Origin: Verrucomicrobiia bacterium
GTDB lineage: Bacteria; Verrucomicrobiota; Verrucomicrobiia; Verrucomicrobiales; DEV007
DNA: 64,000 nucleotides
Direction: 5' to 3'
NCBI GenBank assembly: GCA_030425385.1
Contig: JAUIAH010000011.1
Coordinates: forward strand, 62,001-126,000
A program made the position numbers and the translations under genes. Positions 46,901 to 53,276 of the stretch are shown piece after piece. The notes beneath the pieces were generated by a model. It had not been told where the DNA came from. It worked only from the letters and a program-made list of their open reading frames with translations, and made no database searches. Position 1 is the first letter of the stretch. Each line of letters begins with the position of its first letter.

Positions 46901-47259
46901 CGGACTTGACCGGTGCAGGAGGGCGCTACAGCCCCCACGATCTGCTCGACCAGATCATCAATCCTAGCAAAGAGATCAACGAACAATTCGCGCCCATCGT
47001 CGTGACTAAGAAAGACGGCGAAACGCTCACCGGCGTGGTGGTGAACCTCAGTGGAGACAACGTGACCATCAACACCGACCTCAGTGATCCTAACCAACGA
47101 GTCAACGTCGATCGGAAGACAGTGGAAAGCATCGAGCCTAGCAAAGTCTCGATGATGCCGCCAAACCTCCTCATGATGCTGACGAAAGAAGAGATTCTCG
47201 ATCTCCTCGCCTACACCCTGAGCATGGGAGACAAGAAGGATCCGATGTTCACCCAGTAA
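43999..47259 (+). CDS. DUF1080 / propeller / HEAT / PVC-type cytochrome c fusion
   Basis: This 1086-residue exported protein has a signal peptide (about 1-18, MLRFIVLALVATLPCIQA). Domains in order: DUF1080 (3-keto-disaccharide hydrolase or glucanase-like sandwich, about 20-225, with FQSLFNGKDLTGWDG and GIQYRSK), a basic Pro-rich linker (about 240-280), a glucose/sorbosone-dehydrogenase-like beta-propeller (about 285-640, with GHNRDRMAPGGIIYRVDPDG), a helical HEAT-like region and a C-terminal c-type cytochrome of the Planctomycetes/Verrucomicrobia heme-binding type with C953-Y-A-C956-H957. This suggests periplasmic oxidation or cleavage of sugars with electron transfer. Genes of this kind are a hallmark of PVC bacteria. 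Confidence 0.9.
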   Translation: MLRFIVLALVATLPCIQADEGAFQSLFNGKDLTGWDGNPDLWSVEDGVITGKTNNPEQLKANQFLIWRGGTVKNFELRAQVKVTGKNNSGIQYRSKALPENGKWSVGGYQCDIHPNAPYNAMIYEERGRGITAQNGQGVVADPEGKHWLTDRREPVKANSSDWHEYHIVAKGNHISHHLDGKLTAEFHDFDEKARSLEGLIAFQLHRGPAMTVQIKDVMLKNLPDGGVIAFKDFAIPSDAQVIEKKKPAPPRETQPAPQRRRKRAQVGPAVGENKATPVARITKPEGFEVELIYSVPGVEQGSWVNLCSDDQGRVYASDQYGGLYRFTPPASGEELEPSDIQKLDLDVRAVNGMLFAFDALYVGVNDYERKMESGLYRITDSDGDDELDKVEKLRGMEARGDHGVHAIVLTPDEKGLYLICGNNADLTESAATSPVKPFWGDDHLLPRMPDGRGHNRDRMAPGGIIYRVDPDGENFEVFANGFRNIFDAGLNHNGDLFTYDADMEYDFNTPWYRPTRINHVLSGGEYGWRHGAGKYPEFYIDNMPSTFNIGPGSPTGTTFGYGAKFPADYQNAFYVLDWSWGKIYAIHLTPHGASYTATKEEFITGGPLPVTDAIIHPDGSMIFAIGGRRVQSGVYRVTYTGDESTEPATPQPDQLPLHELRKSMEELHGRHDPRAYFTVAGGLGHSDRLIRAAARTALEHQPVDEWKAYALAETNVHAQLEALLALTRVEGAKKDPATRDAILKALLQHDYGMLTPEQRLSYGRLLQIVLVRFGNPDKRTLNAIAAKLDAAYPADSFEENWLLTETLVYLQHPNTAAKAMDLIEAAPSQEPQMQYARSLRFLKTGWTSALRKRQLEWFLKAANYNGGASFAKFNEFIRNDSLATFTDAEKAEHAELIAKKPEKKSAIELSGEIFAGRTPTLWKLEDLSEAAQSGMANRDFERGKKMFSAAACYACHRFGNAGGMTGPDLTGAGGRYSPHDLLDQIINPSKEINEQFAPIVVTKKDGETLTGVVVNLSGDNVTINTDLSDPNQRVNVDRKTVESIEPSKVSMMPPNLLMMLTKEEILDLLAYTLSMGDKKDPMFTQ

Positions 47260-47353
47260 GGCAACTCATCGCGATGGGTCGACGGGCGTCGTCGAGAAGA
47301 CTCCCGTCAAGTCGTGACATGGAGGCTCGCCAACGCGGCGCGTTCCCTGCACC

Positions 47354-47764
47354 ATGGCGGGTGCTATGAAATCGCTCACCTGGATCAAAGCTGTCTTCTG
47401 GACCTCCGCTCTCTACGACCTCCTTCTTGGTCTCGCATTCCTCTTCGCTGCCGACGCCCTCTTCGAGCGCGCTGGTGTGCCTGTGCCGAATCACCCGGGA
47501 TACATTCAGTTTCCCGCCCTCATCCTTGTTCTCTTTGGGATCATGTTTGCCAGGATCGCCCAAGATCCCATTGGGCAACGGGACTGCATGCTCTATGGCA
47601 TTGGTCTCAAACTCGCGTACTCCGGCGTGGTGCTCTTCCACCAGTTCACCGGCGGCGTGCCCTCCATGTGGCTCCCGTTCGCCTACATCGACATCCTCTT
47701 TCTCATCGGATTCCTCGCCGCATGGACGGGGACCCGCACCCAGCCGTCGACGGCCGGATCCTAA
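47354..47764 (+). CDS. Small four-helix membrane protein
   Basis: This 136-residue protein starts at ATG 47354, or ATG 47366 (MKSLTWIKAVFWTSALYDL). Four hydrophobic helices are visible (about 10-35, 48-68, 82-100 and 106-127) with short polar loops. I do not recognise a named function; similar small proteins are usually annotated as uncharacterised membrane proteins. It stands alone between the cytochrome fusion and the defence island, 94 and 122 bases from its neighbours. Confidence 0.65.
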   Translation: MAGAMKSLTWIKAVFWTSALYDLLLGLAFLFAADALFERAGVPVPNHPGYIQFPALILVLFGIMFARIAQDPIGQRDCMLYGIGLKLAYSGVVLFHQFTGGVPSMWLPFAYIDILFLIGFLAAWTGTRTQPSTAGS

Positions 47765-47839
47765 CATTCCACAGATTGAGATGGTCAGAATATCCTCGTC
47801 GTGCAGCCCACTTATCCATCACCGTCTCCATTGATAAAT

Positions 47840-47853
47840 CGCTCGTATGAGCG
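47840..47853. promoter_or_regulatory. Palindrome upstream of defence island
   Basis: CGCTC (47840-47844) and GAGCG (47849-47853) form a perfect inverted repeat around GTAT, immediately followed by another GCTC so that GAGCGCTC (47849-47856) is itself palindromic. It lies 34 bases before the DUF499 ATG, where a repressor or antitoxin operator would be expected. Function is inferred from position only. Confidence 0.3.
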
Positions 47854-47886
47854 CTCACCGCATGTGGTAGTTCTTCGTATCTCACT

Positions 47887-50800
47887 ATGAAATCCATCAA
47901 AGATCTTTGCTCGCCTAGAAAGAGCACCTTCGACCAGAGCCGACGAGATGTCGTTCTCGACATCATGGATCTCATCGAGAACAAGATCGTCCCAGAGACA
48001 TTCTTTGCCGAAAACTATGTCACTCACGGCATGAAAGACCTCTTGGTGAGCGGGGCTCGCAGATTGGCGGGCAAGAGCGACCAGAGTACTTTTGTCCTGA
48101 GTCAGGCGATGGGGGGAGGGAAAACGCACAACATGATCACTCTGGGGCTACTCGCGAAGCATCCAGAGTTTAGGAAGGAAGTATTACCGGACACCCAGCA
48201 CACTAACTTGGGAGCGGCCCGGGTCATCGGCTTCACAGGACGCGAGAGTGATGCTCCCCTAGGAATCTGGGGTTCACTAGCGGAACAACTCGGGAAGAAA
48301 GACCTCTTCAAAGACTACTACAGTCCGCTCCAGGCACCGGGCACCACAGCATGGATCAATCTACTCAAAGGCGAGCCTTTACTGATCCTGCTTGATGAAT
48401 TGCCTCCCTACTTCAACGCAGCCAAATCCAAGTCCATTGGAAACAGCGACCTATCCGAAGTAAGTGGCACAGCCCTTGCCAATCTTCTCACGGCTGTCTC
48501 TAAAGAAGAGCTGTCCAATGTCTGCGTCGTCATTGCTGATCTCAAAGCCACATATGGAGAGGGCAGTGCTCAGTTAAACAAAGCTCTCGACAACTTTCAG
48601 AATGAGGTCGGTCGATCGGCTATGACCTTGGAGCCAGTCGGGCTCAACACCAACGAACTCTATCACATTCTTCGCACGCGAATCTTTGAGACCCTACCTG
48701 CGAGAACTGACATCGAACAGACTGCTCAGGCCTATTCGCAAGCGGTTAAGGACGCGAAGCAGATGGACATTACCCACGCCTCGCCTGAAGAATTCGCCAA
48801 GCAGCTGACGGATTCGTATCCATTCCATTTCTCCATTAAAGACCTCTACGCACGCTTCCGAGAAAATCCGGGCTTTCAGCAAACGCGTGGCCTGATCCGG
48901 TTGATGCGTGTGCTCGTGGCGCGTCTTTGGGAAAGTGGACAGGCTGGAAATCTTGGCCTAATTCACCCCTATGACATTGATCTCAATGACGAAGCCACCA
49001 AGTCCGAGATCAGAGCGATCAATGCGAAACTTGAAAACGCCATCTCCCATGACATTGCGAGTGGCGGGGTGAGTGTTGCCGAGAATCTTGACAAGAACAG
49101 ACCCGGCAATTCGAGCGACGCGCAGGACGCTGCCAAGCTTCTGTTAGTGTCATCTCTAGCAAACGTGCCTGGAGCAACACTTGGCCTCAACGCCTCTGAA
49201 GTCGTTTCGTATCTCTGTCGTCCAGGTCGAGATGTCTCACGTCTTCTCAAAGACGTGCTTGGCGTGCTTAAGACCAAGGCGTGGTACCTTCACGCCAATC
49301 GAGAGGGGAAACTCTTTTTTAAGAACACCGAGAATCTGATCGCCAAGGTGCATACGACGGCGGAGAGCTACTCGCGTGAGGTTTCTGTCAAAGAACTTCG
49401 AGCATTCCTGGAAAGCACCTTCGAACCAAAGCTAAAGCACTGCTATCAAGAAGTCGCCGCCCTGACTGCCATCGATGAAATCAAACTAGCAGCTGATAAA
49501 GTCACCTTGCTCATCAGCGAACCATCTCCGGCTTCAGGCGGCCTCTCTGATGACTTGCGTGACTTCTGGGAAGATACGCCCTTCAAGAATCGCATTGCTT
49601 TCCTCACTGGTGATAGGCTCACCATGTCGACCCTCGTGGAGAACGCTGCTGAGTTGAAAGCAGTAGCATCCGTTCTTGAAGAGATGGCAGCCGAGAAGAT
49701 CCCTGACAGTGACCCACAATTTGTCAGTGCTCAAGAGATGCACGATGCGATTCGGCTCCGCCTGTTAAGCGCAGCGCGGGAGAGTTTCACGCGCCTCCAC
49801 TATCCAGGCGGAGACAACGCTCTGCTCATCGCAGACTTCCTGATGAACTTCTCTGACAACAACTACAACGGCGAAAAGCAGATTCAAGAGGCTCTAGCAG
49901 GAAAACAGAAATTCACCGAAGACATCGATAGTTCCACGTTTCGAAAGAAATGTGAGCAGCGCTTGTTCACCCAGCAAGTCATGCCCTATGCCGAGATCAA
50001 GAAACGCGCAGCCATGAATCCCAAGTGGCAATGGCATCACGCATCCGCCTTGGACAATCTCAAGAATCGCATGATCCTAGAAGATCAGTGGCGTGAAGAT
50101 GGTGGCTACATCGACAAAGGCCCCTTTCCAGCACCCTCTACGGAGGTGCGGGTGCAGGTGCTCAGGCAGGATGAAGACACCGGCGTCGCCACACTAAGGA
50201 TCACGCCGGTTCATGGAGACATCGTTCATTACGAGATCGGTTCTAGCCCAGTCACCACCGCTAGCGCCAAAGTCGATGACCTCCAAGCCTTTGACACCTC
50301 GGAACTTCGCCTCTCCTTCCTCGCCGTCGATTCTTCAGGTGCTCATGAAACGGGGAAACCTAGTCAATGGACGAACAAGATTATTCTCAAGTCGCGCACT
50401 TTTCAACAGGGAGACGACAAGATGTGTGAGCTTCAGAGCGCTCCCAAGATTCCCATCCTCTATACCACCGATGGCTCCGATCCACGCACTAGCGGAGGCA
50501 CCTACGATGCCCCCTTCCTCGTTCCTCAGGGTACCGTCTGCATCCTTGCCGTGGCTCAGAAGAATCAAGTGTCCTCCGAGGTCCAACGCATTGATATCGA
50601 CTGGAGCAAGAAAGAAGGCGTCTCTGTCGATCCATCATTGCCAGTCCTTTGGAAGCGCTCTCACAAGCTCTCGTCGACGCAGGAAACCTACCAATTCCTG
50701 GGTCTCCTGAAAAAATTCGGAGCGTCAGCGCCAGGTTGCGGGCTGACTGTAGGTGAGAAGCGCTGGATTGACGTCAAAACAGAAGCTAGCGTCGCCCTCA

Positions 50801-50997
50801 GCACGGAGCATTTAGAGTCGATTCTTGAGTGCGTGCGTGGCATCCTTGGAGAAGGCCAGGTTGAGTTGCACGCACCCAAGCTGCGCTTTCCTACCGGCCA
50901 ACATCTTCTTGATTGGGTGGCTGATGTTCATACTGAGATCAAGCCGGGCGAATTAGAACAACAACCATCGGATACGGACGATCATGGAAACCACTAG
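47887..50997 (+). CDS. DUF499 anti-phage-associated ATPase
   Basis: This 1036-residue P-loop ATPase is of the DUF499/COG1483 type. Walker A is QAMGGGKTHN (73-82) and Walker B LLILLDE (165-171). The ATPase module covers about 40-430, followed by a long helical region. The C-terminus adds a small chitobiase-C-terminal-like beta unit with YTTDGSDP (859-866), then an unassigned tail. DUF499 ATPases recur with DUF1156 methyltransferases, DUF3780 proteins and PLD/SNF2 helicases in anti-phage islands, as here. The ATPase likely loads or remodels the complex on DNA. ATG 47887 is the natural start. The stop overlaps the DUF3780 gene by 14 bases, so expression is coupled. Confidence 0.92.
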   Translation: MKSIKDLCSPRKSTFDQSRRDVVLDIMDLIENKIVPETFFAENYVTHGMKDLLVSGARRLAGKSDQSTFVLSQAMGGGKTHNMITLGLLAKHPEFRKEVLPDTQHTNLGAARVIGFTGRESDAPLGIWGSLAEQLGKKDLFKDYYSPLQAPGTTAWINLLKGEPLLILLDELPPYFNAAKSKSIGNSDLSEVSGTALANLLTAVSKEELSNVCVVIADLKATYGEGSAQLNKALDNFQNEVGRSAMTLEPVGLNTNELYHILRTRIFETLPARTDIEQTAQAYSQAVKDAKQMDITHASPEEFAKQLTDSYPFHFSIKDLYARFRENPGFQQTRGLIRLMRVLVARLWESGQAGNLGLIHPYDIDLNDEATKSEIRAINAKLENAISHDIASGGVSVAENLDKNRPGNSSDAQDAAKLLLVSSLANVPGATLGLNASEVVSYLCRPGRDVSRLLKDVLGVLKTKAWYLHANREGKLFFKNTENLIAKVHTTAESYSREVSVKELRAFLESTFEPKLKHCYQEVAALTAIDEIKLAADKVTLLISEPSPASGGLSDDLRDFWEDTPFKNRIAFLTGDRLTMSTLVENAAELKAVASVLEEMAAEKIPDSDPQFVSAQEMHDAIRLRLLSAARESFTRLHYPGGDNALLIADFLMNFSDNNYNGEKQIQEALAGKQKFTEDIDSSTFRKKCEQRLFTQQVMPYAEIKKRAAMNPKWQWHHASALDNLKNRMILEDQWREDGGYIDKGPFPAPSTEVRVQVLRQDEDTGVATLRITPVHGDIVHYEIGSSPVTTASAKVDDLQAFDTSELRLSFLAVDSSGAHETGKPSQWTNKIILKSRTFQQGDDKMCELQSAPKIPILYTTDGSDPRTSGGTYDAPFLVPQGTVCILAVAQKNQVSSEVQRIDIDWSKKEGVSVDPSLPVLWKRSHKLSSTQETYQFLGLLKKFGASAPGCGLTVGEKRWIDVKTEASVALSTEHLESILECVRGILGEGQVELHAPKLRFPTGQHLLDWVADVHTEIKPGELEQQPSDTDDHGNH

Positions 50998-51634
50998 CCC
51001 AAGCCCCAAACGCACATCCGCTAGATACAAATTCAAAAAACGCCCTAAGCCATCCACGAAAGGGTTTGGATTCACGCCAGATCTTGGCGAACACCACTTC
51101 ACGGTGACGATGCCAAAGGCCGGCGATGACAAGGTCTATATCAGTGAACACTTGCATTGGGACGATTCTGTCGCGTCTCAGGAACTCTCCACGGCGCTTG
51201 GTCACGAAGAGAACAAGATGCGCGTCATCCTCCTCAAGTCCAAGTGGGACGCCATCGCCGATGCCGTGCGGGTCGAATTCAACACCCGCCTCAAGCCCAA
51301 TGGCTTGCCCTCCGGGAAGTGGCTCAAGACTCAGACACATGTGTCCAGACTGCTAGGGAAAGAACTCGTGCTTCTCGCGTGGGCCATCGAGGACGCGGAC
51401 CCTGGGAGCATCCCAACGGCCATCCGCAACTGGCAGGGGCTTGCACCCGAGGAGCGCTGGTGGCTGTTCACCATGACTAATGCCGCTACCGGCCACGCGA
51501 TCACCGGCCGAAACAAAGGCTGGAGAAAAGCCGTTCGGTTCGCCCTCACTGAGAATCCAGTCACCGGTACGGATGCCACCCCTCGTGAAAGCCTGTTCAG
51601 TCTTGTTCAGGATCGTGAGGATAGCCCGCTCTAG
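50984..51634 (+). CDS. DUF3780 anti-phage-associated protein
   Basis: This 216-residue protein matches DUF3780. After a basic, disordered leader (1-27) come GFGFTPDLGEHHFTVTMP, EFNTRLKPNGLPSGKW, LGKELVLLAWAIEDAD, NWQGLAPEERWWLFTMTNAATG (about 149-170) and GWRKAVRFALTENPV. These blocks are the family signature. DUF3780 is known only from DUF499/DUF1156 defence loci; its biochemical role is unknown. It starts inside the DUF499 gene and ends 7 bases before the TIGR04255-like gene. Confidence 0.9.
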   Translation: METTSPSPKRTSARYKFKKRPKPSTKGFGFTPDLGEHHFTVTMPKAGDDKVYISEHLHWDDSVASQELSTALGHEENKMRVILLKSKWDAIADAVRVEFNTRLKPNGLPSGKWLKTQTHVSRLLGKELVLLAWAIEDADPGSIPTAIRNWQGLAPEERWWLFTMTNAATGHAITGRNKGWRKAVRFALTENPVTGTDATPRESLFSLVQDREDSPL

Positions 51635-51641
51635 CATTACC

Positions 51642-52370
51642 ATGGAGAGACTTCCTGTCAAAATATCACCGTGCCCCATTCACCAGGCCTTGTTTGAGAT
51701 CCGATTCACTTCGGAGGTGTCTGGTGAGATTCCCGGATTGATCTACAGCCAGATTCGAGAACGCTACACCAAGCAACCGCCACCCATGGTGACCAATATC
51801 CCAAGGGAAATCCGCGATCGCGACCCCAATCTACGCTTCGTTCCAACCACACATTACTCTGACGGCAAATTCATTCTAGGGGTGGGAGATCATGTGCTCA
51901 ATCTCTCAAGTCCCGTGTCTGCCTACCCTGGATGGGAGGACTTTGGCTCGGAGATCAGTCACATGCTTACCTTGTTAAACAACGAAAGAATCATCTCTGA
52001 AGTCGAACGAATCGGTCTTCGTTACATCAACTTCTTTCCAGGAGCCAACATGTGGGCCCACATTCGGGCGAAGGTCTCGCTTGATGACAATCCAATGCCC
52101 TCAGACGACCTCTTCCTGCGGACAAAGACGGTCGATGGCCTTCTCGAATGCAACACGCAAATTGCGCACCCCGCATACGCCAAGACCGGCCAAACCGTTC
52201 AGGCAGGCTCCACCATTGACCTCGACGCTTCAACGCAAGAGGTGCACGACACTTCGCCGCAGGCCATGGTCGTCCTCACCGATCAGTTGCACGCGCTGGA
52301 GAAACGCGTCTTCTTTGGTCTCCTCTCGCCAGATTTCCTTGCCACGGTGAATCCCGTATACGACAGTTAA
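51642..52370 (+). CDS. TIGR04255-like protein
   Basis: About 242 residues are encoded from ATG 51642; the frame open from 51480 lies within DUF3780 and lacks homology. It carries marks of the sporadically distributed TIGR04255 family: ISPCPIHQALFEIRF near the N-terminus, a mid-chain variable region, ERIGLRYINFF (about 120-130) and a C-terminal beta-rich half ending FFGLLSPDFLATVNPVYDS. The family's function is unknown. Members tend to occur in accessory regions. Spacing of 7 bases upstream and 3 bases downstream ties it to both the defence island and the next two small genes. Confidence 0.75.
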   Translation: MERLPVKISPCPIHQALFEIRFTSEVSGEIPGLIYSQIRERYTKQPPPMVTNIPREIRDRDPNLRFVPTTHYSDGKFILGVGDHVLNLSSPVSAYPGWEDFGSEISHMLTLLNNERIISEVERIGLRYINFFPGANMWAHIRAKVSLDDNPMPSDDLFLRTKTVDGLLECNTQIAHPAYAKTGQTVQAGSTIDLDASTQEVHDTSPQAMVVLTDQLHALEKRVFFGLLSPDFLATVNPVYDS

Positions 52371-52373
52371 CGG

Positions 52374-52838
52374 GTGGAGACGCTATTGCCCTATCAGAAC
52401 GAGGAAGTCCGGACAAATCTCTTAGGCACCTCGGAATGGTATGCCACCATTCCGGGCGAGTATTCACCCGAGGCTCAGCGCATTCAGGAAGAAGAGTGGG
52501 TGCTTACGACCAAGCTTGGCCCACTTGGGGCTCAACGCGTGCGCGATTTCCAAACCTATCCAAGTTACTGGGGTGACGGCACTCATCGCTCTTACTCGCC
52601 AGGAGCCCTGCGTCGTGTGATCCGTTTCCTCAAAGGGCACTCGTTCCCGCTCGACCAGGTTCCTAGTATCTTCTTCACGCACGAAGGAGGCTTTGAACTC
52701 GAGTGGGAAAGTGAGAGTGGGCAACCCATTCAGGTCGAGTTTGCCCCCGACCGCATCGAGGTCTTCCATGCCGAAAAAGGAATCGAGAGAGAGTTGGCCA
52801 TTGCCCAATGGGAGCAGCTCCTCACATTACTTGACTAA
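52374..52838 (+). CDS. Unrecognised small protein in defence island
   Basis: This 154-residue acidic protein starts at GTG 52374, 3 bases after the TIGR04255-like stop. I do not recognise a family. Predicted layout: a Trp/Tyr-rich first half (EWYATIPGEYSPEAQRI, then TYPSYWGDGTHRSYSPGAL), and a second half of probable antiparallel beta strands (SIFFTHEGGFELEWESE, QPIQVEFAPDRIEVFHAEKG) closing in a helix. No signal peptide, membrane segment or nuclease motif is seen. It is packed between two co-oriented genes in the operon, so it is surely coding. It could be a partner of the TIGR04255-like protein. Confidence 0.65.
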   Translation: METLLPYQNEEVRTNLLGTSEWYATIPGEYSPEAQRIQEEEWVLTTKLGPLGAQRVRDFQTYPSYWGDGTHRSYSPGALRRVIRFLKGHSFPLDQVPSIFFTHEGGFELEWESESGQPIQVEFAPDRIEVFHAEKGIERELAIAQWEQLLTLLD

Positions 52839-52841
52839 CAT

Positions 52842-53258
52842 TTGCGTGTGGCGGAAGAACTGGACCCAGGCAATCCCCTTCCGACATCGGAAGACATTCT
52901 TCGGGCCGTCACTTCGGACATCTATGATGGGACTCGATTGAGTTCTCAAGTGTTCAAGGGAGCCGGAACCTCTGTCAGTCGCGAGGCGATGTACTCTGTT
53001 CGGAAGCATTGGGAAATCTTTCGCCGACCAGGAGGCGTTGAGAAACCTCCAAGACGTAGGCTTCTAAGAATTGGCCAGGTCAACATCGAACGGCTCCAGG
53101 CCATCGCCTTGAGCCATGACGTTCCGCTAGAGTTGTCTGTCACCTACGAACCGCTTCCATGGAACGACGCTCACGCGGTCATCCCCCAGAAGATCAGCCG
53201 AGGTCTAGCCAATAAGCTCAAAGAGACCCTGACATTACACGAAGAACCTTCCCGGTGA
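52842..53258 (+). CDS. Unrecognised small protein in defence island
   Basis: About 138 residues are encoded from TTG 52842 (GTG 52848 is the alternative), 3 bases after the previous stop and 18 bases before the DUF1156 methyltransferase. No family recognised. The N-terminal half is acidic and helical (LPTSEDILRAVTSDIYDGTRL), the middle is basic (PRRRLLRIGQVNIERLQAIALSHD), and the C-terminus is helical (KISRGLANKLKETLTL). The basic centre could contact nucleic acid, but this is a guess. Tight spacing argues that it belongs with the two genes before it. Confidence 0.6.
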   Translation: MRVAEELDPGNPLPTSEDILRAVTSDIYDGTRLSSQVFKGAGTSVSREAMYSVRKHWEIFRRPGGVEKPPRRRLLRIGQVNIERLQAIALSHDVPLELSVTYEPLPWNDAHAVIPQKISRGLANKLKETLTLHEEPSR

Positions 53259-53276
53259 GTTTGGCAATTTCTCGTC

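Noticed and set aside
47281-47308. GACGGG/CCCGTC inverted repeat after the cytochrome fusion as a terminator
   Set aside because: Only a 6-bp stem with a 16-base loop and no T-run; too weak to call.
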